This document shows, piece by piece, positions 8,469 through 16,564 of a DNA stretch of 64,000 bases. This DNA is from Actinoplanes sp. NBC_00393 (lineage in GTDB: Bacteria > Actinomycetota > Actinomycetes > Mycobacteriales > Micromonosporaceae). The notes under the pieces are model-generated. The model made no database searches. It was not told the DNA's origin and saw nothing but the letters and a program-made list of their open reading frames with translations. The stretch lies in NCBI RefSeq assembly GCF_036053395.1, contig NZ_CP107942.1:6404501-6468500 (forward strand), read 5' to 3'. Numbering within the stretch: the first letter of the stretch is position 1; every line of letters begins with the position of its first letter. Both the position numbers and the translations under genes were made by a program.

Positions 8469-9815
8469 TCAGGCGATTGTTCGGGTCCGGTAAGGAAGCT
8501 CCACGGTGAACATCGCCCCACCCTCGGGAGCGTGTCCCGCGGTGATCCCACCACCGAGCCGCCCCACCAGCCGGGCGGCCAGAGCCAGACCCAGCCCGCT
8601 GCCGACCGCCCGGACACCGCGGTAACGCCGGTTCAGCTCACCCCGGTCGAAGGCCACTGCCAGGTCGTCGTCGGTGAACCCCGGACCTCCGTCGCGTACC
8701 TCGACGATGCCTCCGGCACGGACCGCCAGCACCAGCGGCGCGCCGGCCGGGACCACCCGCAGCGCGTTCTCGCAGAGGCCGTCCAGCACCTGCCGGATCC
8801 GGCCCGGGTCGGTGTCCACCATGACCGGTTCGCCGGGGAGCTCCAGGACGAGGCGGGGTCCGTCCGGCCCGCACCGGGCCGTCCACGCCTGGCCGGCCTC
8901 CCGGACCAGTTCGACCAGGTCGATCGGGACCACGTCGAGGGGCAGGTCGGCGGCTTCCAGCCGGGCGAGCACCAGCAGGTCGGAGATCAGCCGGTCCAGC
9001 CGGTCGGCCTCGCCGAGCATGGTGGCGCCGGCCTGCTCGGTCCCCTCCCCCGTGATCACCCCGTCGGCGAGGGCCTCCGCGTACCCCCGGAGCGTGGCCA
9101 GCGGCGTACGCAACTCGTGCGACACCGACAGCAGGAAGTCCCGTTCCCGCCCCTCGCTGATCTGCAGGTCCGAGGCGAGCTGGTTGATCGCGTCGGCGAG
9201 CCGGACCGCCTCGGCCGGGCCCCGGCGGGCGATCCGGACTGACCGGTCGCCGGTGGAGAGCCGGCCGGCCGCGGCGGCGGCGAGTGCGAGCGGCCGGGTG
9301 ACGAAGCGGGCCAGCAGGGCGCCGGCCAGGATCCCGCCCAGCAGGCCGGCCAGCAGTGCGACCCAGATGCTGCTCAGTACGCGTACCGCCACGCCGGACG
9401 AGGCCGCCTTGGTCAGGACCACCCCGCTGTTCCGGCCGGAGAGCGGTCGCCCGGCGATGAACGAGGAACGCCCGTCCACCGGTCCCCGCATGTCGATCAC
9501 GGTTCCGCCGGCGACCCGCTGCACCACCCGCTCGGGCAGGCCCGCCCGGTCGGCGATCCCGCGCCGGATCAGGTAGATCTCGATGTCGTCCTGGCGCAGC
9601 CGGCGGGCGATCCGCTCCCGGGCGGCCGGCCGCTCGTCGGCCAGTAGCTCCACCGCGAGCGCGGTCTTGTCCATCAGCTCGGCGCGGATCTGGGTGTTCA
9701 CCGAGCGGACCGCCACTGGTACGGCCACCAGCGCGGTGACGATCACGGCGACCACCGCGGTGGCGGCGGTGACCAGCACAGCGCGCCCGGTCAGGGTGCG
9801 GAAGAAGTCACGCAT
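8469..9815 (-). CDS. Membrane sensor histidine kinase (OmpR-partner type)
   Basis: This is a 448-residue sensor kinase. Residues 12-35 and about 148-170 form two membrane segments that enclose an extracytoplasmic sensor of about 110 residues. A HAMP linker follows, then the HisKA dimerisation domain with the phospho-accepting histidine at residue 233 in SVSHELRTPL. The C-terminal HATPase domain shows ALRVVPAG, VRDGGPGF and GSGLGLALAARLV. The start ATG at 9815 lies inside the end of the response-regulator gene (8-base overlap), so the two are translationally coupled. The sensor signal is unknown. The lipoprotein encoded just downstream may take part in sensing. Confidence 0.92.
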   Translation of the reverse strand: MRDFFRTLTGRAVLVTAATAVVAVIVTALVAVPVAVRSVNTQIRAELMDKTALAVELLADERPAARERIARRLRQDDIEIYLIRRGIADRAGLPERVVQRVAGGTVIDMRGPVDGRSSFIAGRPLSGRNSGVVLTKAASSGVAVRVLSSIWVALLAGLLGGILAGALLARFVTRPLALAAAAAGRLSTGDRSVRIARRGPAEAVRLADAINQLASDLQISEGRERDFLLSVSHELRTPLATLRGYAEALADGVITGEGTEQAGATMLGEADRLDRLISDLLVLARLEAADLPLDVVPIDLVELVREAGQAWTARCGPDGPRLVLELPGEPVMVDTDPGRIRQVLDGLCENALRVVPAGAPLVLAVRAGGIVEVRDGGPGFTDDDLAVAFDRGELNRRYRGVRAVGSGLGLALAARLVGRLGGGITAGHAPEGGAMFTVELPYRTRTIA

Positions 9816-10503
9816 CAGCCGAGTACCCGACGCCGCGGACCGTCCTTATCACCGTGGCGGCGTCGCCCAGCTTGGCCCGGACCTGCGCCACGTGCACATC
9901 GACGGTACGGGTGCCGGCGTGTGACGCGTACCCCCAGACCGCGGCCAGCAGCTCCTCCCGGGTGAACACCCGCCCGGGCCGGCCCAGCAGATGGGCGAGC
10001 AGGTCGAACTCGGTCGCCGTCAGGATCAGCGGCGCACCTCCGACGGTCACCAGCCGCCGGCCCGGGTCGAGGGTCACCGGCCCGAGTGTGCGTACCTGTT
10101 CGGCGGGTGGCCCCGACGCCCGCCGCAGCAGCGCCTTGACCCGGGTGACCAGCTCGCGCGGGCTGAACGGCTTGGTGACGTAGTCGTCGCCGCCCAGCTC
10201 CAGCCCGAGGATCCGGTCCACTTCGTCGTCCCGCGCGGTCAGGAAGATCACCGGCGTCCAGTCGCCCTCGGCCCGCATCCGCCGGCAGACCTCGGTGCCG
10301 TCCAGGCCGGGCAGGGCGATGTCGAGGATGCAGGCGACCGGGCGCAGTCGTCGCGCGGCGGCCAGCCCGGCGACTCCGTCGTGCTCGACCTGCACGCCGA
10401 AACCCTCCCGGCTCAAGTAGAGCCGCACCAGGTCGGCGATCGGCCGTTCGTCCTCGACGACGAGGACCAGTCCCTTCGGGGGCTCAGTCACGGCTGCCAT
10501 CAT
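9808..10503 (-). CDS. OmpR/PhoB-family response regulator
   Basis: This is a 231-residue response regulator. The receiver domain has the acidic pair in VVEDERP, the phospho-accepting aspartate at about residue 61 (CILDIALPG) and the lysine in YVTKPFSPREL. The C-terminal winged helix-turn-helix ends with RTVDVHVAQVRAKLG and RTVRGVGYSADA, typical of OmpR/PhoB proteins. Start choice is uncertain: tandem ATGs lie at 10503 and 10500, with a GTG upstream at 10518 and another downstream at 10491. I took the first ATG. The protein partners with the kinase that overlaps its 3' end. A perfect 14-base palindrome lies about 47 bases upstream of the start. Confidence 0.9.
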   Translation of the reverse strand: MMAAVTEPPKGLVLVVEDERPIADLVRLYLSREGFGVQVEHDGVAGLAAARRLRPVACILDIALPGLDGTEVCRRMRAEGDWTPVIFLTARDDEVDRILGLELGGDDYVTKPFSPRELVTRVKALLRRASGPPAEQVRTLGPVTLDPGRRLVTVGGAPLILTATEFDLLAHLLGRPGRVFTREELLAAVWGYASHAGTRTVDVHVAQVRAKLGDAATVIRTVRGVGYSADA

Positions 10504-10549
10504 GCCGGTCCCGAGCACCCGCGCCAGGCCGGGAACGCTCCCAAATATC

Positions 10550-10563
10550 GGAAAGCGCTTTCC
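10550..10563. promoter_or_regulatory. Perfect 14-bp palindrome of LacI-operator type
   Basis: GGAAAGCGCTTTCC is a perfect palindrome with the central CG step typical of LacI/CcpA-family operators. It lies about 47 bases upstream of the OmpR-type regulator start, in a good position for repression or catabolite control of that two-component operon. Which protein binds it is unknown. Confidence 0.5.
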
Positions 10564-10643
10564 ATCGCGTGCTATAAAGACGTTTCAAGGCGCTGCCGGA
10601 CACCCTGTCCCGCCCGACCGGCAACCCCGTCGCACCATGAGCC

Positions 10644-10678
10644 GGGCGAGGCGTCGCACACGGGGGGATGCCTCGCCC
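10644..10678 (-). terminator. Hairpin downstream of the NarL-type regulator
   Basis: GGGCGAGGC and GCCTCGCCC form a perfect 9-bp stem around a 17-base loop. It begins about 12 bases after the stop of the response regulator that ends at 10691. There is no U-tract, as is common for actinobacterial terminators. Confidence 0.45.
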
Positions 10679-10690
10679 ACCCAAACCGGC

Positions 10691-11338
10691 TCAGCGGCCC
10701 AGTCCCGCCTCCCGGGCCCGAACGATCGCCTCGGCCCGGTCCGCCACCTGCAGTTTCGTGAAGACGTTCGAGACGTTGTTGCGGACCGTCTTCGGCGACA
10801 GGTAGAGAGCGGCGGCGATCTGCGCGTTCGAGCGGCCCGCCGCGAGCAGCTCGAGGATCTCCCGTTCCCGGGCCGTGAGCTGCGGGAACGCCTCGGTCGG
10901 CGCGGGCGGCCCAGCGGCGAAGAACTCCGCGATGCGCTGAGCCAGGGTGGCGCCGAAGACCGCCCCACCAGCCGCCACCGTGGTGATCGCCCGGACGATC
11001 TCCTCCTGCTCGGCGCCCTTCACCAGGTAGCCGCGGGCGCCGGCCCGGACCGCGGCGAAGACCGTGCCGTCGTCCTCGGACATGGTCAGCACCAGCACCC
11101 CGACGCCGGGCGCGTCGGCAGCCAGCCGGCGGGTGGCCTCGACGCCGTTGAGCCGGGGCATCTGCACGTCCATCACCACGACGTCGGGCCGCAGACGGCC
11201 GGCCGCGGCGACCGCCTCGACACCGTCCGCGGCGGTGCCGACAACCTCGATGCCGTCGACCGTGGCGAGCAGCATGGCCAGCCCGTCCCGGAAGATCGGA
11301 TGGTCGTCGGCGACGAGAACGCGAATCGGGTCGGTCAC
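10691..11338 (-). CDS. NarL/LuxR-family response regulator
   Basis: This is a 215-residue response regulator. The receiver domain starts with VLVADDHPIFRDGL and has the phospho-accepting aspartate at about residue 57 (VVVMDVQMPRLNG). The C-terminal LuxR-type helix-turn-helix reads LTAREREILELLAAGRSNAQ and then SPKTVRNNVSNVFTKLQV. The GTG at 11338 overlaps the kinase stop in the arrangement GTGA, which decides the start and implies translational coupling. It is the cognate regulator of the histidine kinase encoded just upstream. The DNA palindromes upstream of that kinase gene are the most obvious candidate binding sites. Confidence 0.92.
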   Translation of the reverse strand: MTDPIRVLVADDHPIFRDGLAMLLATVDGIEVVGTAADGVEAVAAAGRLRPDVVVMDVQMPRLNGVEATRRLAADAPGVGVLVLTMSEDDGTVFAAVRAGARGYLVKGAEQEEIVRAITTVAAGGAVFGATLAQRIAEFFAAGPPAPTEAFPQLTAREREILELLAAGRSNAQIAAALYLSPKTVRNNVSNVFTKLQVADRAEAIVRAREAGLGR

Positions 11339-13362
11339 TTCAGCACTCCCATGGGTAGCCGCGCCCGGACCACGGTTCCCCGGTCGCCGGGGCACTCTAT
11401 CCGGCACTCCCCGCCCAGCTCAGCGGCCCGTTCCCGGAGCGAGACCAGGCCGACCCCGGTCGGTGTCCCGGACGGGATGCCGACGCCGTCGTCGGTGACC
11501 TCGACGACGAGCTCACCGCCGGTGACGTCCAGGCGGACCTGGCAGGTGGTCGCGGCGGCATGCCGGGCCACGTTCGCCAGGGCTTCCGAGGCGATCCGGT
11601 ACGCCGCCACCTCCACCGCCGCCGGCAACTGCTCCAGCCCGTCACCGCCGTCGACCGTCACGGTCAGACCGGGCGCCCGGAGCCGGGACGCCTGCTGCCG
11701 GACCGCGCCGAGCAGGCCCACGTCGTCCAGAGCCGGTGGTCGCAGGTCGTGCACGAGCCGGCGTACATCCGCAACCGCCGCACCGGCGTCCTCGCGCGCC
11801 TGCTTCAGCAGCCGGTCCGCCTCCTGCGGGTTCTTGGCGGCCAGGTTGCGGGCGGTGTCGATGCGCAGCGCGACCCCACCGAGCGTCGGTCCGAGCCCGT
11901 CATGCAGATCGCGGCGCAGGCGGCGGCGCTCCTCCTCGCGGGCCGCCACGATCAGTTCCCGGCCGCGCTGCAGCTCCCGCACCAGGTGCGCGGAGCGTGC
12001 GGCGATCGCGGCCTGCCGCACCACGTCGCCGAGCAGCCGCTCGTCGCGCTTGGAGAGCGCGACCCGGGGACCGTTGGCGGGCAGCACGACCCGGCCCACC
12101 GGCTCGCCACGATAGGTGATCGGCAGCGTGGTGGCGGCCCCGTGCAACGTGCCCACGGTGGCGATCACCTTGGCGCCGCCGGGCTGGTCCACCTCGACCG
12201 ACACGTACGGCGAACGGAACGCCTCGGCGACCGTCCGCGCGACCGCGAGCAGCTCGTCCTCCGGGGAGGTGGACCGCTCCAGCTGTTCGGCGAGCCCGGC
12301 GACCACCCGGTACGGATCGTCGCGCCGGCCCAGCACCAACCGCCGGACGAGCAGCCACAGCCGGTGTCGCAGCGGCCCGTACCCGGCCGTGACCAGCAGC
12401 AGCGCGACCACGGCGGCGTCGCGTTCGGGCAGGCTCTGGCCGAGCAGCAGACCGGTCACGCCGAGCACGCACGCGTCCACGACCAGCACGGTCACGGCCA
12501 TCGCGGAGTACAGGACGGTGCCGCCGAGCAGCCGGTCGACGTCGAGCAGGGTGGGCCGGGCGATCGCGATGGCCACCACCGCGCCGGTGAAGCCGACGGT
12601 GGGGCCGAGCGCGACCGCGGAGAGCTCCGGCAGGGCAAGCACCCCGGCCACCACCAGCAGGTTGACGATCGCCGCCCAGAGTAGCCAGCGCATCCGCAGC
12701 CGGTCCTCGCCGACCACCCGCCGGTATCGGTGGACGACCACGGCGACCGGCGCGAGCATCCCGAGCGGCAGGGCCACGAACGACAGCTGCATGATCGCGA
12801 CCCACCAGCCCTCCGGCAGCGGGAACGAGGTCGGGTCGAGGTTCAGCCCGGCGAACGGCTCGGGCATCGGCGTGCCGGCCCGCTCCTGCGCACTGGCCGC
12901 CGGGATGAACAGGTGAACCACCGGCATCAGGCTGGTCAGCGCGAGGCTCGCGTAAGCGAAGATCCGCCACCGGCCGTCCGGCAACCGGCCACTCGGATAG
13001 ATCAGCAGCAGCAGCGGAACCCAGACCATCAGCGCGGCGCCGAGCCGCTGATAGATGTAGAAGGCCGCCGAGGCGCCCGGCAGATCGAACCAGGTGGCGT
13101 AACCCAGCCAGCTCGCCGCGGCGGCGTCCAGGCACCAGTGCACGCCGGCGAGGCTGAGCAGCCACGCGATCGGGTGTCGCGGCATCCGCAGCATCAGCAA
13201 CGCCCCGGGGATGGCCAGGCCCAGCCCGGGGATTCCCGCCATCCACGCCGGGTCGGACTCGATCGTCTCGCGATGCGCCGAAGGCACCTGCAGGTCGAGC
13301 AGCGAGGCGCCGATCAGGGACCCGACCGACACCGCGAGCACCACGATCATCGCCTTCTTCAC
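11335..13362 (-). CDS. NarL-type membrane sensor histidine kinase
   Basis: This is a kinase of about 675 residues. The N-terminal third carries several membrane segments, including IVVLAVSVGSLIGASLL and the stretches around AIPGALLML and ALMVWVPLLLLIYPSG. A cytoplasmic GAF-like region follows. The HisKA_3 domain has the phospho-accepting histidine at about residue 487 in LRRDLHDGLGP. The HATPase domain shows IASEALANVARHA and VTDDGVGIPSG. The frame is open for 95 codons upstream, but the GTG at 13362 (VKKAMIVV) starts the first membrane segment and is the likely start; its ribosome binding site is weak. It pairs with the overlapping NarL regulator and is divergent from a small membrane protein. 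Confidence 0.88.
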   Translation of the reverse strand: MKKAMIVVLAVSVGSLIGASLLDLQVPSAHRETIESDPAWMAGIPGLGLAIPGALLMLRMPRHPIAWLLSLAGVHWCLDAAAASWLGYATWFDLPGASAAFYIYQRLGAALMVWVPLLLLIYPSGRLPDGRWRIFAYASLALTSLMPVVHLFIPAASAQERAGTPMPEPFAGLNLDPTSFPLPEGWWVAIMQLSFVALPLGMLAPVAVVVHRYRRVVGEDRLRMRWLLWAAIVNLLVVAGVLALPELSAVALGPTVGFTGAVVAIAIARPTLLDVDRLLGGTVLYSAMAVTVLVVDACVLGVTGLLLGQSLPERDAAVVALLLVTAGYGPLRHRLWLLVRRLVLGRRDDPYRVVAGLAEQLERSTSPEDELLAVARTVAEAFRSPYVSVEVDQPGGAKVIATVGTLHGAATTLPITYRGEPVGRVVLPANGPRVALSKRDERLLGDVVRQAAIAARSAHLVRELQRGRELIVAAREEERRRLRRDLHDGLGPTLGGVALRIDTARNLAAKNPQEADRLLKQAREDAGAAVADVRRLVHDLRPPALDDVGLLGAVRQQASRLRAPGLTVTVDGGDGLEQLPAAVEVAAYRIASEALANVARHAAATTCQVRLDVTGGELVVEVTDDGVGIPSGTPTGVGLVSLRERAAELGGECRIECPGDRGTVVRARLPMGVLK

Positions 13363-13404
13363 GCGCCCATATTCGCAGCCCTGCTGTCCCGCGGTCGCTG
13401 GGCG

Positions 13405-13429
13405 GATGTCCCGGGTCACCCGGGACATC
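13405..13429. promoter_or_regulatory. Perfect 11-bp inverted repeat between divergent genes
   Basis: The arms GATGTCCCGGG and CCCGGGACATC are perfect and separated by TCA. The element lies 43 bases before the kinase GTG start and about 94 bases before the membrane protein start. It is a strong operator candidate for the NarL-type regulator of this locus, or it could act as a transcribed hairpin. Confidence 0.55.
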
Positions 13430-13468
13430 AGCGGGGACACGTTCGGTGGCGCGCGGCCCTGCCCGCCC

Positions 13469-13480
13469 GGGACGCGTCCC
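13469..13480. promoter_or_regulatory. Perfect 12-bp palindrome, possible second operator
   Basis: GGGACGCGTCCC is a perfect palindrome that shares the GGGAC/GTCCC half-sites with the inverted repeat at 13405-13429. It lies about 43 bases upstream of the membrane protein start. Confidence 0.4.
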
Positions 13481-13522
13481 GACCAAAGTTCTCCCCGTCG
13501 AAACACCTCGGGAGGAACGAAA

Positions 13523-14152
13523 ATGAGCATCAGCACCACGCCGGCCCCGGCCCGCAACGACGACCGGACCCGGCCCGCGATCAGCACGAAGGCCGTTCGC
13601 CGCACCGGCTGGGCCGTAGCGGCCGGTGCCGCCCTCTGGTCGGCCACCTACTTCATGTTCAACCCGCAGACCACCGACCCGACCGAGATCACGATCATCG
13701 ATCTGGGCGCGCTGCCCGTACAGTTCTCCCTGATGGCCCTGGTCATGGTCCAGCTGCGCACCGGTGCCACCGGCACCACCCGCCTCGCCCGCGGCATGCT
13801 CCGGGTAGAACTGGTCCTCCTCAGCCTGGCCACCCTGTGGAGCGCCCTGCACGGCGCCTTCCCCGCCTTCCGCGACGACCTGTGGCTGGCCATCCTGGAC
13901 GTCTTCTGGCCCCTCTCCATGCTCGGCATGTTCATCATCGGCGTGAAGATCGCCTTCGCCGCCCGCTGGCAGGGCCTGGCCCGCTGGTACCCCCTCATCG
14001 CCGAAAGCTGGGTCTTCATCACCCTCCCCGCGATGGGCATCTTCGGCGCCACGGTGGGCCGCTTCGTAGGCGCCACCCACCTCCTGATCGGCTACGCCGC
14101 CCTGGGCGTGCTGCTCGCCCTCCGCCCCCACCTCACCGGCGCCCGCGACTGA
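13523..14152 (+). CDS. Small multi-pass membrane protein of unknown function
   Basis: This is a 209-residue protein with about five or six hydrophobic segments (around AVAAGAALWSATYFMF, ALPVQFSLMALVMVQL, ELVLLSLATLWSALHG, LWLAILDVFWPLSMLGMFII, SWVFITLPAMGIFGATVG and LLIGYAALGVLLAL). I do not recognise a named family. The ATG at 13523 has an excellent GGGAGGA ribosome binding site about 7 bases upstream. It is divergent from the NarL-type kinase, and the palindromes between them suggest it is a target of that system. The 3' side is followed by repetitive DNA with no partner gene. Confidence 0.75.
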   Translation: MSISTTPAPARNDDRTRPAISTKAVRRTGWAVAAGAALWSATYFMFNPQTTDPTEITIIDLGALPVQFSLMALVMVQLRTGATGTTRLARGMLRVELVLLSLATLWSALHGAFPAFRDDLWLAILDVFWPLSMLGMFIIGVKIAFAARWQGLARWYPLIAESWVFITLPAMGIFGATVGRFVGATHLLIGYAALGVLLALRPHLTGARD

Positions 14153-14593
14153 CCACCAGGTCCGCCACCCGCCCACCGCAACAACCTTGCTCGCCGGCGA
14201 CTGGCCACCCGGCCACCGCCACCGCCACCGCCACCGCCACCGATCAACCCTGTTCACCGGCGCGCCGTCCGGCCGCCACAACCAGCCGAGGTTCGTGCGT
14301 TCATCGCCGGCCCCGACCGGACCTGCTAATCGGTCGCCCTCCGCAGAGGGCGACCTTCCCACCGCAAGGTACGGGTCAGCGCCGTCCCGCCCAATTTCCA
14401 CCGTCCCCGGCTACAACGCCGCCACCAGCGCCGTCTCGGCCCACAACGCGACCGCCGGGCTTATGCAGCCCGCCACGGTCCAACCAACACCGCGCGCCAG
14501 CCGGCCACCCCGGCTGGCGCGCAGTGCTGTATCCGGCCATCTACGCCGCGCAGTGCTGTGCCCAGCCCACTCGCGCGCAGTGCTGCACTCCGC
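14153..14593. other. Gene-poor stretch with simple and tandem repeats
   Basis: No convincing gene is seen here. It contains a (CCACCG)n run at about 14212-14243 and the first units of a 27-bp tandem array. Several frames stay open on both strands, but only because of high GC content. Confidence 0.6.
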
Positions 14594-14740
14594 CTACCCG
14601 CGCGCAGTGCTGCACTCCGCCCACCACACGCGCAGCGCTGCACCCGGCAACCACACGCGCAGCGCTGCACCCGGCCCACCGCGCGCAGTGCCGCAACCAG
14701 TTCGCCACGCGCGCAGTGCTTGCATCCAGGCCACCACACC
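14519..14740. repeat. Degenerate tandem array, about 27 bp unit, eight copies
   Basis: The motif GCGCAGTGCTGCA or a close variant recurs at 14519, 14548, 14575, 14602, 14630, 14657, 14683 and 14711, a spacing of 26-29 bases. The later units are variant (AGCGCTG, AGTGCCG). The array reaches over the stop of the minus-strand frame that ends at 14594. Confidence 0.8.
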
Positions 14741-15709
14741 GTCCAGCCCGGCGGTTCGGCCGTGGCGCCGCTTGGCGCCCGACGAATTCGGAGGTCCTCG
14801 CCCGCCCTCCTCCGAACCGATGTCGCGGATCCAGGAATGCAGTTCCTGCGAAATCTTCGGAGCAGGCAGCATGCAGCCAGGAATTCCGCGACGAGGCCGA
14901 GCCAGCCAATCCTGAACTACTAGGTGACCTCTCGAAGTGCCACATTCGTCCTCATTTGCCAAGGTTTCGCAATGTTTGAGCGGTTCGCCATCGATCACTC
15001 TGGCCCGCTTGCCTACACCCGCAACCGCCGACGGCGACAACTGCGTCGAGGAGGCCGCCTCGGGAGCGGGCTTCGAAGGAGCCGCCCGACGCGAACGAGC
15101 CTCAGCGGTAATCCGCCCCGACGACGCAGGCGCAGAAGTCGTGCGCGCGAGCGAGGGGCGGGAGGGTGGGGTCGGCGGTTCGGCCGTTGCGAAGCAGCCA
15201 GGGAAAGGATTTTCGGAGTAGTTCCATTCCGGCAAGGGCGGTCCGCCAGTGCTTGGGCTGAGCAAACACGGTTCACCAGTGCTCCGGCTGGGCGAACACG
15301 GTTCGGCCGCGCTTAAGCTGGGCGGACACGGTTCCCCAGCGCTCCGACTGAGCGAACAGGGTTCGGCAGCGCTCGGGCTGGGCGGCCAGGCTTCGGCAGC
15401 GCTCGGGCTGGGCGAGCACGGTTCGGCAGCGCCCGGATGGGGCGAACACGGTTCAGCGGCTCTTGCCGGTTGAGCTTCTTCTCGTGGATTGTCGGCGGGC
15501 TCGGCCGCGGGCTCGCTGGGGCGGCTGCGGGCGTGGCGGAGACGGTCGGCGTGGCGGCGGGCGAGGCCCCAAACACGGTGGCGCTCATGCTCGCGGCGGA
15601 ACGCCTCGCGCTCAGGGGAATAGCGACGCGATGCGGTCCGGTCACGCATTGTGGCCAATTCGGCCGAGGAGAAGAATTGCATCTGCCGCATGCTCCAATT
15701 ATCCGCCAC
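14594..15709 (-). CDS. Actinobacterial hypothetical protein with 10-residue repeats
   Basis: The frame encodes 371 residues. The first 60 or so look like a genuine conserved protein: a charged helical segment with FFSSAELATMRDRTASR, REAFRREHERHRVWGLARR and more arginine-rich helix. I believe this N-terminus occurs in short proteins of related actinomycetes, with no known function. The GTG start at 15709 has GGAGGGG six bases upstream, a very good site. From about residue 83 the protein runs into 10-residue repeats of the form AAEPCSPSPS, encoded by a 30-bp array, and then into proline- and serine-rich low-complexity sequence. The last 35 residues fall in the 27-bp array, so the true C-terminus is doubtful and the coding part may end earlier through a frameshift. 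Confidence 0.55.
   Translation of the reverse strand: MADNWSMRQMQFFSSAELATMRDRTASRRYSPEREAFRREHERHRVWGLARRHADRLRHARSRPSEPAAEPADNPREEAQPARAAEPCSPHPGAAEPCSPSPSAAEAWPPSPSAAEPCSLSRSAGEPCPPSLSAAEPCSPSRSTGEPCLLSPSTGGPPLPEWNYSENPFPGCFATAEPPTPPSRPSLARTTSAPASSGRITAEARSRRAAPSKPAPEAASSTQLSPSAVAGVGKRARVIDGEPLKHCETLANEDECGTSRGHLVVQDWLARPRRGIPGCMLPAPKISQELHSWIRDIGSEEGGRGPPNSSGAKRRHGRTAGLDGVVAWMQALRAWRTGCGTARGGPGAALRVWLPGAALRVWWAECSTARG
15241..15460. repeat. 30-bp tandem array, seven full copies plus a partial one
   Basis: Units begin at 15241, 15271, 15301, 15331, 15361, 15391 and 15421, exactly 30 bases apart, each close to GTTCGGCAGCGCTCGGGCTG followed by GGCGAACACG. A partial eighth unit follows. Because 30 is a multiple of three, the minus-strand frame reads a 10-residue repeat with one cysteine per unit. 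Confidence 0.88.
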
Positions 15710-15715
15710 GAACGA

Positions 15716-15722
15716 CCCCTCC
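15716..15722 (-). promoter_or_regulatory. Strong ribosome binding site of the repeat-bearing gene
   Basis: GGAGGGG on the minus strand, six bases upstream of the GTG at 15709. It is the main reason to accept the minus-strand gene in this repetitive region. Confidence 0.7.
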
Positions 15723-16110
15723 GGTCAGTATTCGATCATGCCAATACAGATTTCAAACCGCGGACTTATTTGCAATATTTGCTAGGCAAGTTGCGTCGGC
15801 CGAGTGGCGGGCGGGCCGCTGTGAACGATCGTGCCACATTGTTAAGGCGAGGTTGAAACCGGCGAAAGTGGCGGACCGGCCGGACAGCGGCATAGGCGAG
15901 ACGCTACCGGGTCAGCGAAGCGGTGAAACCAAAGCCGGAACAGGAGGCAGGAAACGGGGGCACAGAAACAAGGATGTTAACGGGCGGAGACAACAGGATC
16001 ACGAAATCGGCAGAGCAAGGGAATGGCACGGCGGCGGCGAAGTCGGAAGGAATGGGACTGCGGTGGCGACGAATCGGAAAATGCACTGCGGTAACGGCGG
16101 AGCCGATAGA

Positions 16111-16320
16111 AGGGACGGCGGGTGGTGGCGGAGCCGGCAGAGGGACGGTGGGTGGCGGCGAAGCCGGCAGAGGGACGGTGGGTGGCGGCGAAGCCGGCAG
16201 AGGGACGGTGGGTGGCGGCGAAGCCGGCAGAGGGACGGTGGGTGGCGGCGAAGCCGGCAGAGGGACGGTGGGTGGCGGCGAAGCCGGCAGAGGGACGGTG
16301 GGTGGCGGCGGAGCCGAAAG
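16111..16320. repeat. 30-bp minisatellite, five identical and two variant copies
   Basis: Five identical 30-base units start at 16141, 16171, 16201, 16231 and 16261 (AGGGACGGTGGGTGGCGGCG then AAGCCGGCAG). Variant units flank them at 16111 and 16291. The identity of the copies points to recent expansion. The strand shown is strongly purine-rich and G-rich. Confidence 0.95.
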
Positions 16321-16564
16321 AAACGGACGGTGGAGGGGACGGAGCCAAAAGAAGGGACCGCGGTGGTGGAGGAGCCGGAGAAAGGGCCGGGAAGCGGGTG
16401 CTAACGGAAGGTCCGTGGATGGGGTGGAGTGGGTGGTGGCCGACCCGAGGGTGAGCCCGGCGGGGGCCGGGCGGCCTGGAGTGGGCTGGTGGTCGCGTGG
16501 GTGGGCGGGGACTTTGCGTAGGCGTACGCATATGGATCTTGATTTTCGGGGGTAAGAGGGAGGG

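Larger units (their letters stand above)
15710..16564. other. Intergenic stretch with promoter region and minisatellite
   Basis: The part next to 15710 is less GC-rich than its surroundings (15720-15800) and probably holds the promoter of the minus-strand gene. The rest contains a perfect 30-bp array at 16111-16320. A plus-strand frame 15923-16555 (GTG start) passes through the array and would give 210 glycine- and arginine-rich residues. It lacks a ribosome binding site and family signature, so I do not call it a gene. Confidence 0.6.

Noticed and set aside
11900..14401. 833-codon minus-strand frame over the NarL-type kinase and the membrane protein
   Set aside because: It overlaps two real genes in another frame and has no recognisable domain.
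12730..14979. 749-codon plus-strand frame
   Set aside because: Low-complexity product formed from antisense kinase sequence, the wrong frame of the membrane protein and repeats.
14519..15460. Arrays considered as CRISPR
   Set aside because: Units are contiguous 27- or 30-bp tandem copies without unique spacers, and no cas gene is near.
15923..16555. 210-codon plus-strand frame across the 30-bp minisatellite
   Set aside because: No ribosome binding site, no conserved start and a glycine/arginine repeat product that would be open in any frame.
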